A DNA stretch of 64,000 nucleotides from Pogostemon cablin. Taxonomy: Eukaryota; Streptophyta; Magnoliopsida; Lamiales; Lamiaceae. Positions within the stretch are counted from its first letter, which is position 1; each line of letters opens with the position of its first letter. The notes under the pieces are model-generated. The model was not told the origin of the DNA. It made no database searches and saw nothing but the letters and a program-made list of their open reading frames with translations. Positions 24,735-36,621 of this stretch are shown here, one piece after another. Both the position numbers and the translations under genes were made by a program. The stretch is taken from contig CM042955.1 in assembly GCA_023678885.1 (NCBI GenBank), positions 39,585,088 to 39,649,087 of the forward strand, given 5' to 3'.

Positions 24735-26120
24735 TGTTGGATTGTATACTAAAAGTCTAGCTTTTTGTATGAACAATATTGTAACAATTAATTTGAAATG
24801 AGAATCATATGATCAAATGATTGCATCTTATAATTTATTTATATGTTCGATGCAATAGTCCACTTACTTTATACTGTAGATAATATGTTGTGCGACAACA
24901 CGCGGAAGATCATATTATCGGTTTCCTTATAAAGCATAAATAGATGCTCACAACCGAGATAGACGGGGACTCTCTATCGGGATGGTTGTAGTGTGGTTTG
25001 GTATTAGCTTGTCTTGGCTATAGAATCACATTAGTGCACTTGTGTGTATTGAGCAGGATCGCTTGAGATAGTTCAACTTATATTGACTTATAGGAGAACT
25101 TGATCTCAGTTATTATGGAAGTTCGTGCTCTTAATCCCTATACAATAACCTCGACACGTAGGGCAGTATGTATTTCTTTGATTCATCAATGGGTGAGATT
25201 TACATATAATTAAATCAGCAAACTCGATGAGTTGGGAAGTAGTGCTGTCTCTATGGTGTGCTGTTGATTGTAGAAGGAATCCGTGTCCATCATAGGTTGA
25301 TGATGTCCCCTTGAGGAGCTCATAAGGATTATCATGTAAACCCTACAGATGGAATTTATTCCGGCATGATAATAAGGTTGAGTGGTACTACTCTTGGATG
25401 AGATATTAATTAATTGGGTTGTCAGTAACTTAATTAATTAATGGACATTGTATATCTTAAACATGGGGAGACTAATGGACTCATAATAAGAAGGAGCCCA
25501 AAACGTAATTTTGGGATTGGTACGGTAGTGCAATAATAATATTTTAGTGGAATATATTATTATTATTGGACTTAAGTATAAGCTTTGGGCTAAGCTTGGA
25601 TACTTAAGCCCAATGGAGGCCCAACCCAATTTCTCCTCCTGGTCCCTGCTGTAGCCCATGTATATAAGTCACCTCAGCTTATCTGGAACCCTAATCTAAT
25701 TGATTATTCACGTGTGATGAGGGTTGAGAGCAGATTGAGGAGGTCTCGTAGATCGTCGCCCACACGACGTCGAGATCGGACATGGGACATACAGCAGAAG
25801 ATCAGAAGGTAGTTTGCTGCTGCTGTCCGCGACCTTGCGAAATTTGTATAAATTCGTACTGTGCTCAGAATTTGATGATCAATATACTGACGGAAAGCCG
25901 TCGAAGAGAGGATCGTCTAAACGCAAAGATCATTCAATTTCGACATCAGACGAGGAAGTTATATCCATTCTCGTAGGACTGCATAGGCTGCCTGCGAGAA
26001 TCAATCTTCATCAACGTACCTTGGTGAACGGTAATCGTTTCTATGATTTATTGCTTCCGCTGTGTTAGAAACGCATGGTATGCTAATGGTTCACGTTAAC
26101 CAAACGATCGAATGCCAACA
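24735..26120 (+). repeat. Element B 3' LTR
   Basis: Almost the same as 17753-19137. It ends GAATGCCAACA and is followed by the second GAAAG. TATATAAG is at 25661-25668. Confidence 0.95.
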
Positions 26121-28108
26121 GAAAGAAGGTATAAGACTCTTACGGTGATGATTAGATAGATGATGAATTATTTGGAATAAATTCATTTTATGAATATGCC
26201 CTAGAAACAGTAATTCATAAAACGTTTATCTGTTTGTGGGACATCCTAGAAAAATGGAGGGTGATTTATTTAGTCCAAAAGATCGAAGGGTGATTGTTAA
26301 CACAAACACTAGATTTTTGGAAAAGGACTATGTAATAAATCACAAACCCATGTATAAATTGTTCTAAAGGAAGTGAGAGGGAAAACACAAAGTATAAGTA
26401 CCAAGTGTACAAGAGGATATACCATAAGGTAAACTGCAATGCGTATCACGTCTGATACACAATTGCTTGTAGTGCCTTGCCATAGTGGGAGGGTTGTTCG
26501 ACAACCTGTAAGATATATGTTTTGGGAGAGTCGTGAGACTTGGTCCCTAGTAAACATGGAATAGACCCATGGATATGACAAAGCATTGCAAGATGGAAAT
26601 GTGGAATTTTAGCAAAGTGCAATGAATGTTGAAATATAATCAATGGATTCTAAATTAGGTCTGGGAGCTTGTAAGACCACTAAATGGTGTAAAAGCCATT
26701 GGACGTGGTCATAGAAAATAAAAGAGGATCATACGGTAAGGTGAAAACCTTGGAAGCAAAGCTTGATGCGAAAAGGTGTACTCAGAAAGAAATGGTTCGA
26801 TTATGAGGAAACATATTCGCTGGTAGCTATGCTTATGTTGATTCGAATTCTTTATTACTAATCATATTGATTATGAGGAATAGCAAATAGATGTCAAGAC
26901 AGCTTTCCTGATTGGAAGTCTTGAGGAAAGCATCTATGTGAAGCAACCAGAGTGATTCATTGCAAAGAGCTAAAGTGCATTTTGATAGTAAGATTAAAAG
27001 TGTCCATCGATGGACTAAAGCAAGCTTCAAGATTATGGAATATCCATTTTGATGAAGAATCCAGTGATATAGATTTAATCAATGCTCGGATATATCTTGT
27101 GTATTTAACAGAGTGACAGAAACGTGGTGGTATTTCTTGTACTATACATAGATGATATATTGCTCATTGGAGACAATGAAAGAGTATTGTTGGGCGCATG
27201 GGGTATGGTTAATAAAACAGTATGAAATGAAGACTTAAGAAAAACAAAATATATCCTTTTGATCACGGTAATACGGATCACAAGAAAGGATATTAAGCTT
27301 ATCTCAAGCTTCATGAAATGTTATGATCCCTACTTGTTTTAGCATATTACTTTATCTAAGAAAATGTGTGTTAAGACACAAAAGAAGATAAAGGTGATCA
27401 AGGCGGTTCCTTATGCTTTGGCGAATAAGGAAGCTTGATCTAAGGAATGCTATGCACGAGATTAAATATCTGTTTTTGTAAACGCATGGGTATCAATGTA
27501 ACCTAGAATAAGAATGATGAACTGTGGTAAGACATATATGAAGTGCCTGAGAAGGACTGGAAATTATATGTAGGCTTACTGGGCAGATTCACTGCTTCTT
27601 GTGGATTACGTAGATTCGGATTTTTTGGCAAATTGGACGGCAGTAAATCCACCTCAAGGTTATGTGTTTAATTTTAGGAAGTTGAGTCATAATGTGGAGG
27701 AGTGTTATATAAAAATATATTTCAGACTCCGGACACTATCATGGAAAGATGATAAATTGGAGCCTCTGAGGCAGCCAAAGTATCTGTACGACTAGGAACT
27801 TCATGATGGACTTTGAAGTGTTTTTAAGTTTGCCCAAGGTTATCACAATTTATATTGATGATATTGGTGCAGTTGCAAACTTGAAGGAATCACGAGCCTA
27901 TAAGGCAATTGAACACATGGAGCGCGAGTACCACCTGTTACGAAAAATCATATGATAAGGGAAAGGTTGTTGTCGCCTAGATTGCATCGAATGATAACCT
28001 AGTAAAATCCTTTTACATGGACCTTAAGGCAAAAGCTTTTGATGGTCGTGTAGTGGGAGTGGGAATGAGATGTATGGCCGAAGACCTGACAGCATAGTCT
28101 TTTATTAT
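26121..28108 (+). pseudogene. Element A C-terminal integrase, RT and RNase H, decayed
   Basis: Continues the integrase cut by B. RT is at about 26745-27420, with a TGA stop at 26953-26955 in the same place as in A', B, F and G. The RT catalytic motif is intact as YIDD (27145-27156), unlike the YVDS of A', B, F and G. RNase H (27490-27960) has KYLYD, ITIYIDDIGAVANLKESR and HMEREYHLL in shifted frames. Numerous other stops and shifts. Confidence 0.85.
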
Positions 28109-28119
28109 AAGTGGGAGAT
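28109..28119 (+). promoter_or_regulatory. Polypurine tract of A
   Basis: AAGTGGGAGAT directly before the 3' LTR. Confidence 0.85.
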
Positions 28120-29332
28120 TGTTGGATTATATACTAAAAGTCTAGCTTTAGTATGAACAATGTTATAACAATTTATTTGAAATGAGAATCATATGATCAA
28201 ATGATTGCGTCTTATAATTTATTTATATGAACGATGCAATAGTCCACTTACTTTATACTGTAGATAATATGTTGTGCGACAGCACTCGGAAGATCATATT
28301 ATCGGTTTTCTTATAAAGTATAAATAAATGCTCACAACCGAGATAGACAGGGACTTCTATCGGGATGGTTGTAGTGTGGTTTGGTATTAGCTTATCTTGG
28401 CTATAAAATCACACTAGTGCACTTGTGTGTATTGAGCAGGACCTCTTGAGATCGTTCAACTTATACTGACTTATAGAAGAACTTGATATCTGTTATTATG
28501 GATGTTTGTGCTCTTAATCCCAATACAATAACCTCGACACATAGGGCAGTATGTATTTCTTTGATTCATCAATGGGTGAGATTTACATGTAATTAAATCA
28601 ATAAACTCGGTGAGTTGGGAAGTAGTGTTATCTCTATGGTGTGCTGTTGATTGTAGAAGGAATCCATGTCCATCATAGGTTGATGATGTCCCCTTGAGGA
28701 GCTCATAAGGATTATCATGTAAACCCTACAGGTGGATTTATTCCGGCATGATAATAAGGTTGAGTGGTACTACTCTTGAATGAGATATTAATTAATGGAG
28801 TTGTCAGTAACTTAATTAATTAATGGACATTGTATATCTTAAACATGGGGAGACTAACGGGCTCATAATAAGAAGGAGCCCAAAATGTAATTTTGGAATT
28901 GGAAAGGTAGTGCAGTAATAATATTTTAGTGGACTATATTATTATTATTGGAATTAAGTATAAGCTTTTGGCTAAGCTTGGATACTTAAGCCCAATGGAG
29001 GCCTAACCCAATTTCTCCTCCTGGTCCCTACAGTAGCCCATGTATATAAGTCACCTCAGCTTGTCCTTAACCCTAATGTTGCGTCCAAAAACATGTGAAT
29101 GAGAGGGAGTAAAACAGATTGAGAGGATCCTGAAGATTGTTGCCCACACAACATCAGGATCAGACTTGGGAATACAACAGAAGACTGGAAGGTTGTTTAC
29201 TACTGCTGCTGCTGATCATCCTCTACATCAGCCCTAGTGAAAGGTAATATGATTCTGCTATTTTGCTTACGCTGTAGTAGAATTGTATGGAACCTTAATG
29301 GTTCACGTTAACCAAACGATCGAATGCCAACA
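28120..29332 (+). repeat. Element A 3' LTR
   Basis: 1213 bp, uninterrupted. Starts TGTTGGATTATATAC and ends GAATGCCAACA. TATATAAG is at 29043-29050. It is the reference for reconstructing where A' landed in the 5' LTR. Confidence 0.93.
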
Positions 29333-30330
29333 CATAGTGCCTCGAAAGGTACTGCAATAAGGAATCCAGTCATGAGGTACATAGAGAAGATTGTCTCGAA
29401 CACTATCTTAGGGAGATTTGAGAGTGTAGTAGTGGGAGAGAAGCAGTTATACATCATGTACTGCATATACAATGAGTTAATAATGAACGTTGCAGCGCAT
29501 TTTGCACAACATGCAGAGAGAGTTTCTGAGAGACAAACTTCTCAAGGCGTGATGTTAGGAGGTATGATTATTATGATCGCTCAAGGCTAAGGAATAAATC
29601 TTGCAGGAATGGAAAATAGGATGGTGAGTGAAGGATTGAATTATTAGCAATTGATAAGGATGGAATTCTTATTTATAGTTTGGAATCAGTATTGTCTAAG
29701 GCAAGAAAAGGGAGCTCCATTTCCTTTGCCAACTCCAGAGCTCACTACAGTGTACACTCAAAGGAGGTTTGTTAATTTAGCAATGACTAGTGCTAATCAC
29801 TCCAGAGTTGTGAGAGCATTTTATAGAAGAAACAGAGAGGAAGTGGAAGAAGTTCTCAGACAGATGAGGTTGAAGAGAACTGTGAGCTAGCCAATTTGAG
29901 GGCTGAGCTAGTCCTTATAGAAGGAGAAGAGGAGGAGCCACCACATCATCAGGTGGAGTTCAAAGAGCAAGCCCCTGAGCCTCCACAGTTTGAGAAGGAA
30001 AAGCAACAGCAGCAGCCACCAATGGGCCCAGAACATGGAAATGATCGATGGAATTATATGATGGATGAAGTGAGGGAGATGAGGCATGTGCAGCAGACGT
30101 ATGAAGCACAGATGAGGAAGAACCGAGAGGTACAGTAGGAGCATGGGATGCATATTCAAGAACTTCGAGCTGGACAGCGTCGTAGGGAGTACTACGAGGA
30201 GTAGTCTCAAGTGCACTCCAACAACATGGAAGAAATCATGACGATGATGTTCAACTTTCAGTTTCCAACATTGTCTCGTGCTTACATACCATGGAATGCC
30301 TACAATCCACCTCCACCTCCGGAGCCATGA
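29333..30330 (+). pseudogene. ATHILA ORF-1-like protein, C-terminal half
   Basis: Resumes the frame cut at 4895. It contains the AIRNPVMRYIEKIVSNTILGR stretch typical of ATHILA ORF-1 proteins, then IYNELIMNVAAHFA. Two in-frame stops (near 29588 and 29645) are followed by a frameshift near 29885. The last part is Glu/Gln/Pro-rich and probably coiled (EEEEPPHHQVEFKEQ...), then more stops near 30136 and 30202. It ends NPPPPPEP with TGA at 30328-30330. The role of this plant-specific family is unknown; it occupies the place downstream of pol where some Athila relatives carry an envelope-like gene. Confidence 0.8.
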
Positions 30331-31917
30331 GGGAGTCATTTTAGTGCTTATCACTTCTAGTAGTTCATTTGAAAATTTTAGACTTGATTTAATTCATTAT
30401 AATTGGATTGGATTGTACTTAAATTGTTTTTATTTTTGGGAGGTTTACTTTGGGATTTTATTTTACTTTTATGCGATTTATTTTTTGTTATTTTTGGTAT
30501 TTTAGTTTGATTTTCATAATTTGAATGTGATGGGAATTTGATGTTACTCGTTATAAAATTCTTGTGCGTTGATTTCTTGAGATGGATGATTTTGGTCATG
30601 CATGTTATGTGCTTTTGTTATGTTTCTTGTTTGGTGAGTCTTTACTATTGTGTTATGTTTGTAATTTTTATTCTTGTATGGTTGGTTTGGTGGCATGTTT
30701 AAGGAAGGTGTTTGAATGTTTTTGAATGTGAGCTATGATGCATTATTTGTGATAGGTGATGGCAAGCATGTTAAGGATTTCTAATAATTAAAATTGTGAC
30801 ATGGATTACATAATTTGTTCAATTTTGAGAAGTATGAAGGGTAATTATGTTTCTTTTTGATCCAAGCAAAAGCTTGAGAGAGTTGAGCCTCAACCGTGCC
30901 TCCATGGTTAATTATTGATGAGAGGATTGGTTGTACTTAGACAAACTAGAACTTGCTCATGAACTATAGGAGCGAAGCCCGAATGGTTAAAATTTGTGAT
31001 ATGATCTTAGGCCATCCTTGCTAAATGAAGTCATAGCCATAAAATTACTTACCCAAACATCATCCCTTGTTAACCAATTTGAGCCTATAAGCCTTTTCTT
31101 TGTGATTTAAGTACAATTCTATCCTTAAAAAACCCAATTAAGCCTTATATATATAACCTATGTGAGAGTAATTGAGGAGATGATGGTCCACAAGGGAAGA
31201 TGTGGAAAAATGTGCAAGTAAATGGAAGAAAGGTTGAATCAAGAAAAAGGATGAAAGTGCTCAAGTTAAAAGCAAATGCAACTTCAACAAAAAGTGAAAA
31301 AAAAGAGAAAAATCATAAATATGCTCAAGGAATACAAAAGTTAAAAGAAAAGAAGTATGCCATTCAAAAGAAGCTCTATGAATTCATGGTATGCTGATAT
31401 TTAGTGCTTTTGAATAATTGACAAAGGGAGGAACTTTGAAAGTGAAGAAGTTGGAGTAAAGAATCATCTCTTCGATTATCTACACTTGAATAGTCACTAT
31501 TACCCAAAGTTTCATACACTACCAAATAGCCTAAACATTACATCAAAAAATAAAGACCTATTTGATCACTTATTGAAACTAGGATGGCTTGTGAACATAG
31601 TCCATGAGCAAGCCTATGGTGAGTCGGTTCTAACCGGTTGTTGAGTATTGTTCAAAACCCTACTCCATAGAGCGATGAGGGAATTTGATATCCTATGAGA
31701 GGCTTGGATTGGAAGAGATTTGATTACTCTTTTGTTTTATTGAAATTGAACTTTTTAATCTTCTATGTTATGAGTTTGATAGTGTAGGAGTACTTAATGT
31801 GATTTTGTAGTCCTTATGACTTGTGATGTGTTGGGGTTTATGTTCGTTAGGTGTTTTTCTCGGTGAAAATTACTCCTCTTATTTATGATTATTCATTATT
31901 CGAGGATGAACAACACT
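30331..31917 (+). other. Athila region between ORF-1-like gene and 3' LTR, non-coding
   Basis: AT-rich with poly-T runs (about 30420-30500) and no supported gene. The open frames here are short and low in complexity. It is expected as the long 3' untranslated segment of Athila elements. Confidence 0.6.
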
Positions 31918-31931
31918 TTAAGTTTGGGGGT
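31916..31931 (+). promoter_or_regulatory. Polypurine tract of Athila copy 1
   Basis: TTTAAGTTTGGGGGT directly before a putative LTR starting TGATCATTG. This tract is characteristic of Athila-type elements. Confidence 0.65.
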
Positions 31932-32149
31932 TGATCATTGTCATTTTCACCTAGATTTTAGTGTCTTTGTTTGTGGATTTTTCGATGTTCTCATCCGTAT
32001 TTGTGTGACTTTTTGTGGAGTTTATGTAATTATGATAAATGTGGTATGGATTGATAGAAAAGTATAAATGAGCTTAAATATGTGCAAAACAGGTCAAGAA
32101 ATGGAGAAAAATGGAATTGGAAGCAAAACAGAGAAGGAAGAACAGGGCA

Positions 32150-32450
32150 TGCTCAGACACACCCCGTGTGCAGAACACGGGCCTGTCCGAGGTGGCCGCG
32201 TTTGAGCATCAGAATGTAGGACTCGCCCAGGAGAAGGCCGTGTTCTAGTGCACGAGTCATGCACCAGCACACGCCCCATGTGTAGAACACGAACCTATCC
32301 GAGAAAGCCATGTGCAGTCGTCAGAAAATGCTACACGCCCATGGGAGAGGCCGTGCACTGCTGCACGAGCCATGTCCTGGAACACGCAGAACATGCCGAA
32401 CTAGGTGTGCACTACACGAGCCGTGTGCTGCTACACGACCCGTGTAGGTG
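32150..32450. repeat. CACGGCC / CACGAGCC word array in the Athila LTR
   Basis: Short words such as CACGAGCCATG, CCCGTGTGCAG, GGCCGTGT and their inverses recur in about 300 bp. A similar array lies at 3310-3485. It could form hairpins in RNA; function unknown. Confidence 0.6.
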
Positions 32451-32507
32451 CAAAAGGCAGTTTAAATTTTAGAATATTCCGAAAGCTTCTAAAAGGTCCC
32501 TAAGTGA

Positions 32508-32516
32508 TATAAAAGG
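32508..32516 (+). promoter_or_regulatory. TATA box in the putative Athila 3' LTR
   Basis: TATAAAAGG followed by a leader-like sequence. Confidence 0.45.
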
Positions 32517-33655
32517 CTGATTTGTGTGAAATTGAGGAGGAGAATACAAAATCGGAGCAGTTACACACAATTCCACATCATATTTTCACACACTAGATCC
32601 ATTTGATTCATCTCCATACATTTAATCCATCCAATCCACTTGATCTTCAACAATCCATCCATCAATTCATCCTTCCATCACTTTAAGAAGAGGAAATCAT
32701 CAATGTTGAATATTCTAGCATGTTGAAAGGAAGGGAGGCCAACTTCAAAAAGAGAAGCCGATCTACTTTTCAATTATTATTTTTCTTCATATTTTGGCTC
32801 AAATGGAGCAAGCCTTTGAACGTATTGATCTAACCACAATGTGTAGTGGCTAGTCCTATATTAGGGCTAATCATATGATTGGTTGAAAAGAATGTTAGAT
32901 ATGTAGGATTTGAGATGTTGAATTGAGTTAATTTTAGACTTCCTTTTATGATTAATGTATCATGTTTCATTTCAATACTTGTATGATTAAACTCTTTATT
33001 CATAGTGTTAGATGACCATTCTAATATTATGATTAGGTGTTTAATTGAATCATATATTAAGATGTGCATGCATGTTAGCGTGAGGGGAGGTAAGATATAC
33101 CCTTCTTATGCTTAGAACATTCACAGGGTGACACTTGAGAAATTGAGTGAAAAGAACCAAACTTACGATCATAGTACCTTAAGGGAATTGAGAGTAAGAA
33201 AAATCCTAGGAGATTTAGACTTGTCAAAGAGTCGAGAACCTAACTGCCTTGGCTATAGGGATTAGGGGTAAAACATAATTGTTTTTAGTCCAAAATTAAT
33301 GAACTTTAATATCAAAAGTTATGCATATCTAGCTAGTTTCTTAACCATGAATATGATTAACCTTGCTCTCTTCTTAAATGCATTCTATCCACTTCCATCC
33401 ATCTTGTCGGTTATTTGATATTTGATACATTTTGTTGTTAGTTGATTTCTTAGTTAATTGATTAGAATAATAAGTAGTCTAAATACCAACCTTCAATCTT
33501 GTCACTCTTACAAAGCAAAATCAATGACAAATCCGGATACAACTATTAGTTTACTTTCCCTTGGGATGGCATACTTATAAATTTTGTTACTTGGTCACAC
33601 GTGTACAACAACGATAGAGTCTCTTACTCTAAATTCATTTTGATATTAAAAATGA

Positions 33656-34347
33656 GGCTTAGAACAAAACTGCACTCTCCATTCGGGTCGAGTGGCGCTT
33701 CATATGGTCGAGCAAAACCTCTGTAAGCTGAAACCATTCGCCGCCTTCTGCTCAACCTATCGCTCGACCAATAGATCTTGGTCGAGTGGCTCCTTTTGAT
33801 CGAGTGGCCACTCTGTAACTTAAAACTCTAAACCAGTTGTTCAAAATGTCGCTCAACTACCACTTGACTTCAGTGACTGGTCGAGCAGACTTCCTATGCT
33901 CCATTTTTCATGATTTCCTTCATCCCCTGCAAAACTCAAACTCAAAAACAACATTAAGTATCATTTCAAACCGAAACAATGGCTAGAGAACCTTAACTTA
34001 GACTCTATAAATCATGTATAAAACTCAGCTCACACAACAAAATAAAATAAAAACACAACTGAATAGGTTAAAGTTTCACTATACCACAAAAAATCAACTC
34101 CCCTAACAGACGTTTCAAAGAAATGATTACACTCTTAGTACTTCGATGAGGTAAGTACATCACACCCCCCAAACTTACTAAATACTAAAGTTGAAACTAA
34201 GTTTGCAAAGAGATGTAATTACTAATATGTAAGCACCTTAAATATAAAAATTTCTTACACACACAAAATAAATAAAGCAATAAAACAGGAGGAAAAGCCC
34301 CCAACAGGCACTTATGTTTAACGTCAGAGAGTCACGACGGTACCAAT
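33656..34347 (-). other. Spacer downstream of integrase, Athila copy 2
   Basis: Contains GTCGAG / CTCGAC words (33680-33900) like those at 305-690, and on the minus strand TAGTAAGTTTGGGGGGTGTG (34180-34161), the polypurine-like word also found after the integrase of copy 1. No gene. The junction with the copy-1 LTR on the left is not sharply defined. Confidence 0.5.
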
Positions 34348-35261
34348 TCAATTTAAGGTATCCCCAAAGACAACACAAGCATCATCTGGTGTCTTAAAGT
34401 GCATCAATCGATGCCCATTCGCTACTATGATGTCTCTGTCCTTGTCCATGATCTTAAACCCCCCCATAGGGTCTATGGATAATGAATGGTCCCATCCACT
34501 TTAATTTTAATTTTCCTGTGAAAAGCTTTAAACGAGAGTTAAAAAGTAATACCTCATCACCGTGTTTGAACTCCTTGAAAGTGATTTTTGAATCATGCCA
34601 CTTCTTTATCCTCTCTTTAAAGATCATCGAGTTCTTGAAAGCATGATTTTTGAACTCATTCAATTGACTGATGTGAGAAATCCTCAGCTCCTTTTACTCA
34701 TTAAGAGACAAGTTCATACTTCTCACTGCCCAAAAAGATTTATGTCGAATCTGTACAGGTAAGTGGCATGGCTTCTCATAGACAATTTGATAAGGTGACA
34801 TGTCTAGCATAGTTTTGTATGCAGTCCGGAACCCCAACAAAACTTCATCGAGGTTCATAGCCCAATCCTTCCTATTGGTTCCGACTACCTTCTTCAGGAT
34901 TTGCTTTACTTTCCGGTTAGAGACTTTATCTTGCCCATTCGCTCGAGGATGATAGGGTGTAGTAACCCTATGCTTAAGACCATATTCCTTAAGAACTCTT
35001 TTAATAAGCCTATTGTCAAAATGAGTACCTCCATCACTAATAAGCGCTCTAGGAACTCCATAGCGGGCAAAAATATGCTTCTTCAAGAATGACAACACCG
35101 TCTTTGCATCATTCATGAGAGTAAGAATCGCTTCTACCCATTTAGAAACATAATCAACAGCAAGAAGGTTGCAGAGGAATCCATTAGATGGGGGAAAAGG
35201 CCCCATAAAATAAATTCTCCAAACATTGAAGATCTTAACAACAATGCTTGGCTGAATTGGT
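34348..35261 (-). pseudogene. Athila-type integrase, decayed (Athila copy 2)
   Basis: Read right to left from 35261. The core begins VWRIYFMGPFPP, where the first catalytic Asp of the family's G-I-D motif is Tyr. The second Asp is kept (LISDGGTHFDNRL). The Glu position in YHPRANGQDKVSN is Lys. The C-terminal part has WAMNLDEVLLGFRTAYKTML, SPYQIVYEK, one in-frame TAA near 34694, and LFNSRLKLFTGKLKLKWMGPF. A frameshift in a G run near 34460 precedes a terminal segment ending at the stop at 34348. The gene is cut at 35261 by copia element C and continues upstream at 45034. Confidence 0.9.
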
Positions 35262-36610
35262 TATTGGCGTTCGATCGTTTGGTTAACTTGAACCACTAGG
35301 GTTCCATCCAATTCTATATCAGCGGAAGCAAGAATATAAAATATGCATTTCTTTCACCAGGATATGTTGAAGAAGATGAAATTTTCGAAAATTCTCGCTG
35401 GCAGCTTGCGCGATGTCACGACTTTGGGCATAACTTCCTCATCCAATCTCCGATTTGATTGATTTTTACACTAAAATGGTCATCTCTTCTGTGGCTTTCA
35501 ATACATGTATCATACCACTAGTTTTGGAAATGACGATCAGATTATTTAAAATGACCTCTCGATCTTCTGTTCTATTCCTAGGCCATGTCTTGGCATTGTG
35601 TGGGCAACGATCTCCAAGACGAACTCAATCTGCAGTCTTAATCTGCTTTCTCACTTGTTTAGGCGTGTAAGTCTATATTTTGGATTGATGATATTGGCTA
35701 TTATATAGGCTACAACAGGGACAATGAGAAGAAATTAGGGTTCGGGCCTCCCATTGGGCTTAAGCATCCAAGTTTAGCCCAAAACTTATACTTAAGTCCA
35801 ATAATAATAAATCTGTCCACTAAAGAAATATTATTGCACTGCCACCCTAATCCCAAATTATGTTATGGGCTCCTTATTATGAGCCTGTTAGTGTTCCCGT
35901 GTTTAAGATTCAATGCCCATTAATTAATTAAGTTACTGATAATTCCGTTAATTAATATATTTACCGAGAGAAGTACCACTCAACCTTATTATCATGCCGG
36001 AATAAATCCACCTGCAGGGTTTACATCATAATCATTATGACCTCCTCAAGGGGACATCATCAACCAATTCCATTAGGACACAGATTCCTTTTTACAATCA
36101 ACAACACATCGTAGAGACAGCACCATCTCCTAACTCACTGAGAATATTGATTTAATATTAAATCTCACCCACTGATGAATCAAAGAAATAAATAATGGCT
36201 TATGTGTCGAGGTTATTGTATAGGGATTAAGAGTATGAGCATCCATAATAATAGAGATCAAGTTCTATTATATAGTCAGTATAAACCGAACAATCTCAAT
36301 GCGGTCCTGCTCAATACACACAAAGTTCACAAGTGCAATTTTATAGTCAAGACAGACTAATGCCAAATCACACTACAACCATACCGATAGATAGTCCCCG
36401 TCTATCTCGGTTGTGAACATCTGTTTATACTTTGTAAGGAGCCGATAATGTGATCTTTCATGTGACGCCACACACCACATTGTCTACAGTATACAGTGAA
36501 TGGACTTTTACAACAACATTATTGCAAACGTTTGATCACATGATTCTCATTTCAAATATTGTCAAAACATTGTTCTTATAAAAAGCTAGACTTTAGTATA
36601 TAATCCAACA
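35262..36610 (-). repeat. Element C 3' LTR (left copy)
   Basis: Plus-strand start TATTGGCGTTCGATCG (a decayed TGTTGGC) and end TAATCCAACA. 1349 bp. Confidence 0.88.
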
Positions 36611-36621
36611 ATCTCCAACTT
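36611..36621 (-). promoter_or_regulatory. Polypurine tract of C
   Basis: Minus strand AAGTTGGAGAT, one mismatch to the AAGTGGGAGAT of the other copies. Confidence 0.7.

Larger units (their letters stand above)
17753..26120 (+). mobile_element. Complete Ty1/copia element B, inserted in the integrase of A
   Basis: 8368 bp. LTRs are 17753-19137 (1385 bp) and 24735-26120 (1386 bp), about 98-99% alike by eye. It has a perfect 5-bp target duplication GAAAG (17748-17752 and 26121-26125), a primer-binding site, a polypurine tract, a leader with a 62-bp tandem array and a decayed gag-pol. The LTRs belong to the same subfamily as element G. Clean boundaries and near-identical LTRs make it one of the youngest insertions, although its polyprotein is broken and carries RT and integrase catalytic lesions. 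Confidence 0.95.
4896..29332 (+). mobile_element. Ty1/copia element A (outer host of A' and B), nested in Athila copy 1
   Basis: A plus-strand copia element. The 5' LTR is 4896-5839 plus 13949-14223 (split by A'), the primer-binding site is at 14226-14237, and the 3' LTR is 28120-29332. Removing A' (5840-13948) and B (17753-26120) leaves roughly 7.9 kb. Flanks are CCCAG (4891-4895) and CATAG (29333-29337), a degraded 5-bp target duplication matching at 3 of 5 positions. The ORF-1-like frame is in phase on both sides, which independently supports the boundaries. By eye the two LTRs are about 95% alike, less than those of A', B or F, so A is older. The gag-pol region is heavily broken. Confidence 0.9.
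31932..33655 (+). mobile_element. Putative Athila 3' LTR (right end approximate)
   Basis: Starts TGATCATTG after the polypurine tract. It has a GC-richer block of CACG-rich palindromic words (32150-32450), a TATA box (TATAAAAGG, 32508-32516), a long AT-rich body and a tail with GGCATACTTATAAATTTTGTTACTTGG (about 33568-33595), a pattern seen near the ends of Athila-type LTRs. There is no matching 5' LTR in the window, so the end is a judgement from the switch to minus-strand Athila sequence near 33660. Confidence 0.55.

Noticed and set aside
29324..29332. ATG at 29324 as the start of the downstream ORF-1-like part
   Set aside because: That ATG belongs to the end of the copia LTR (GAATGCCAACA). 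The ORF-1-like sequence begins only at 29333, as the interrupted continuation of 4342-4895.
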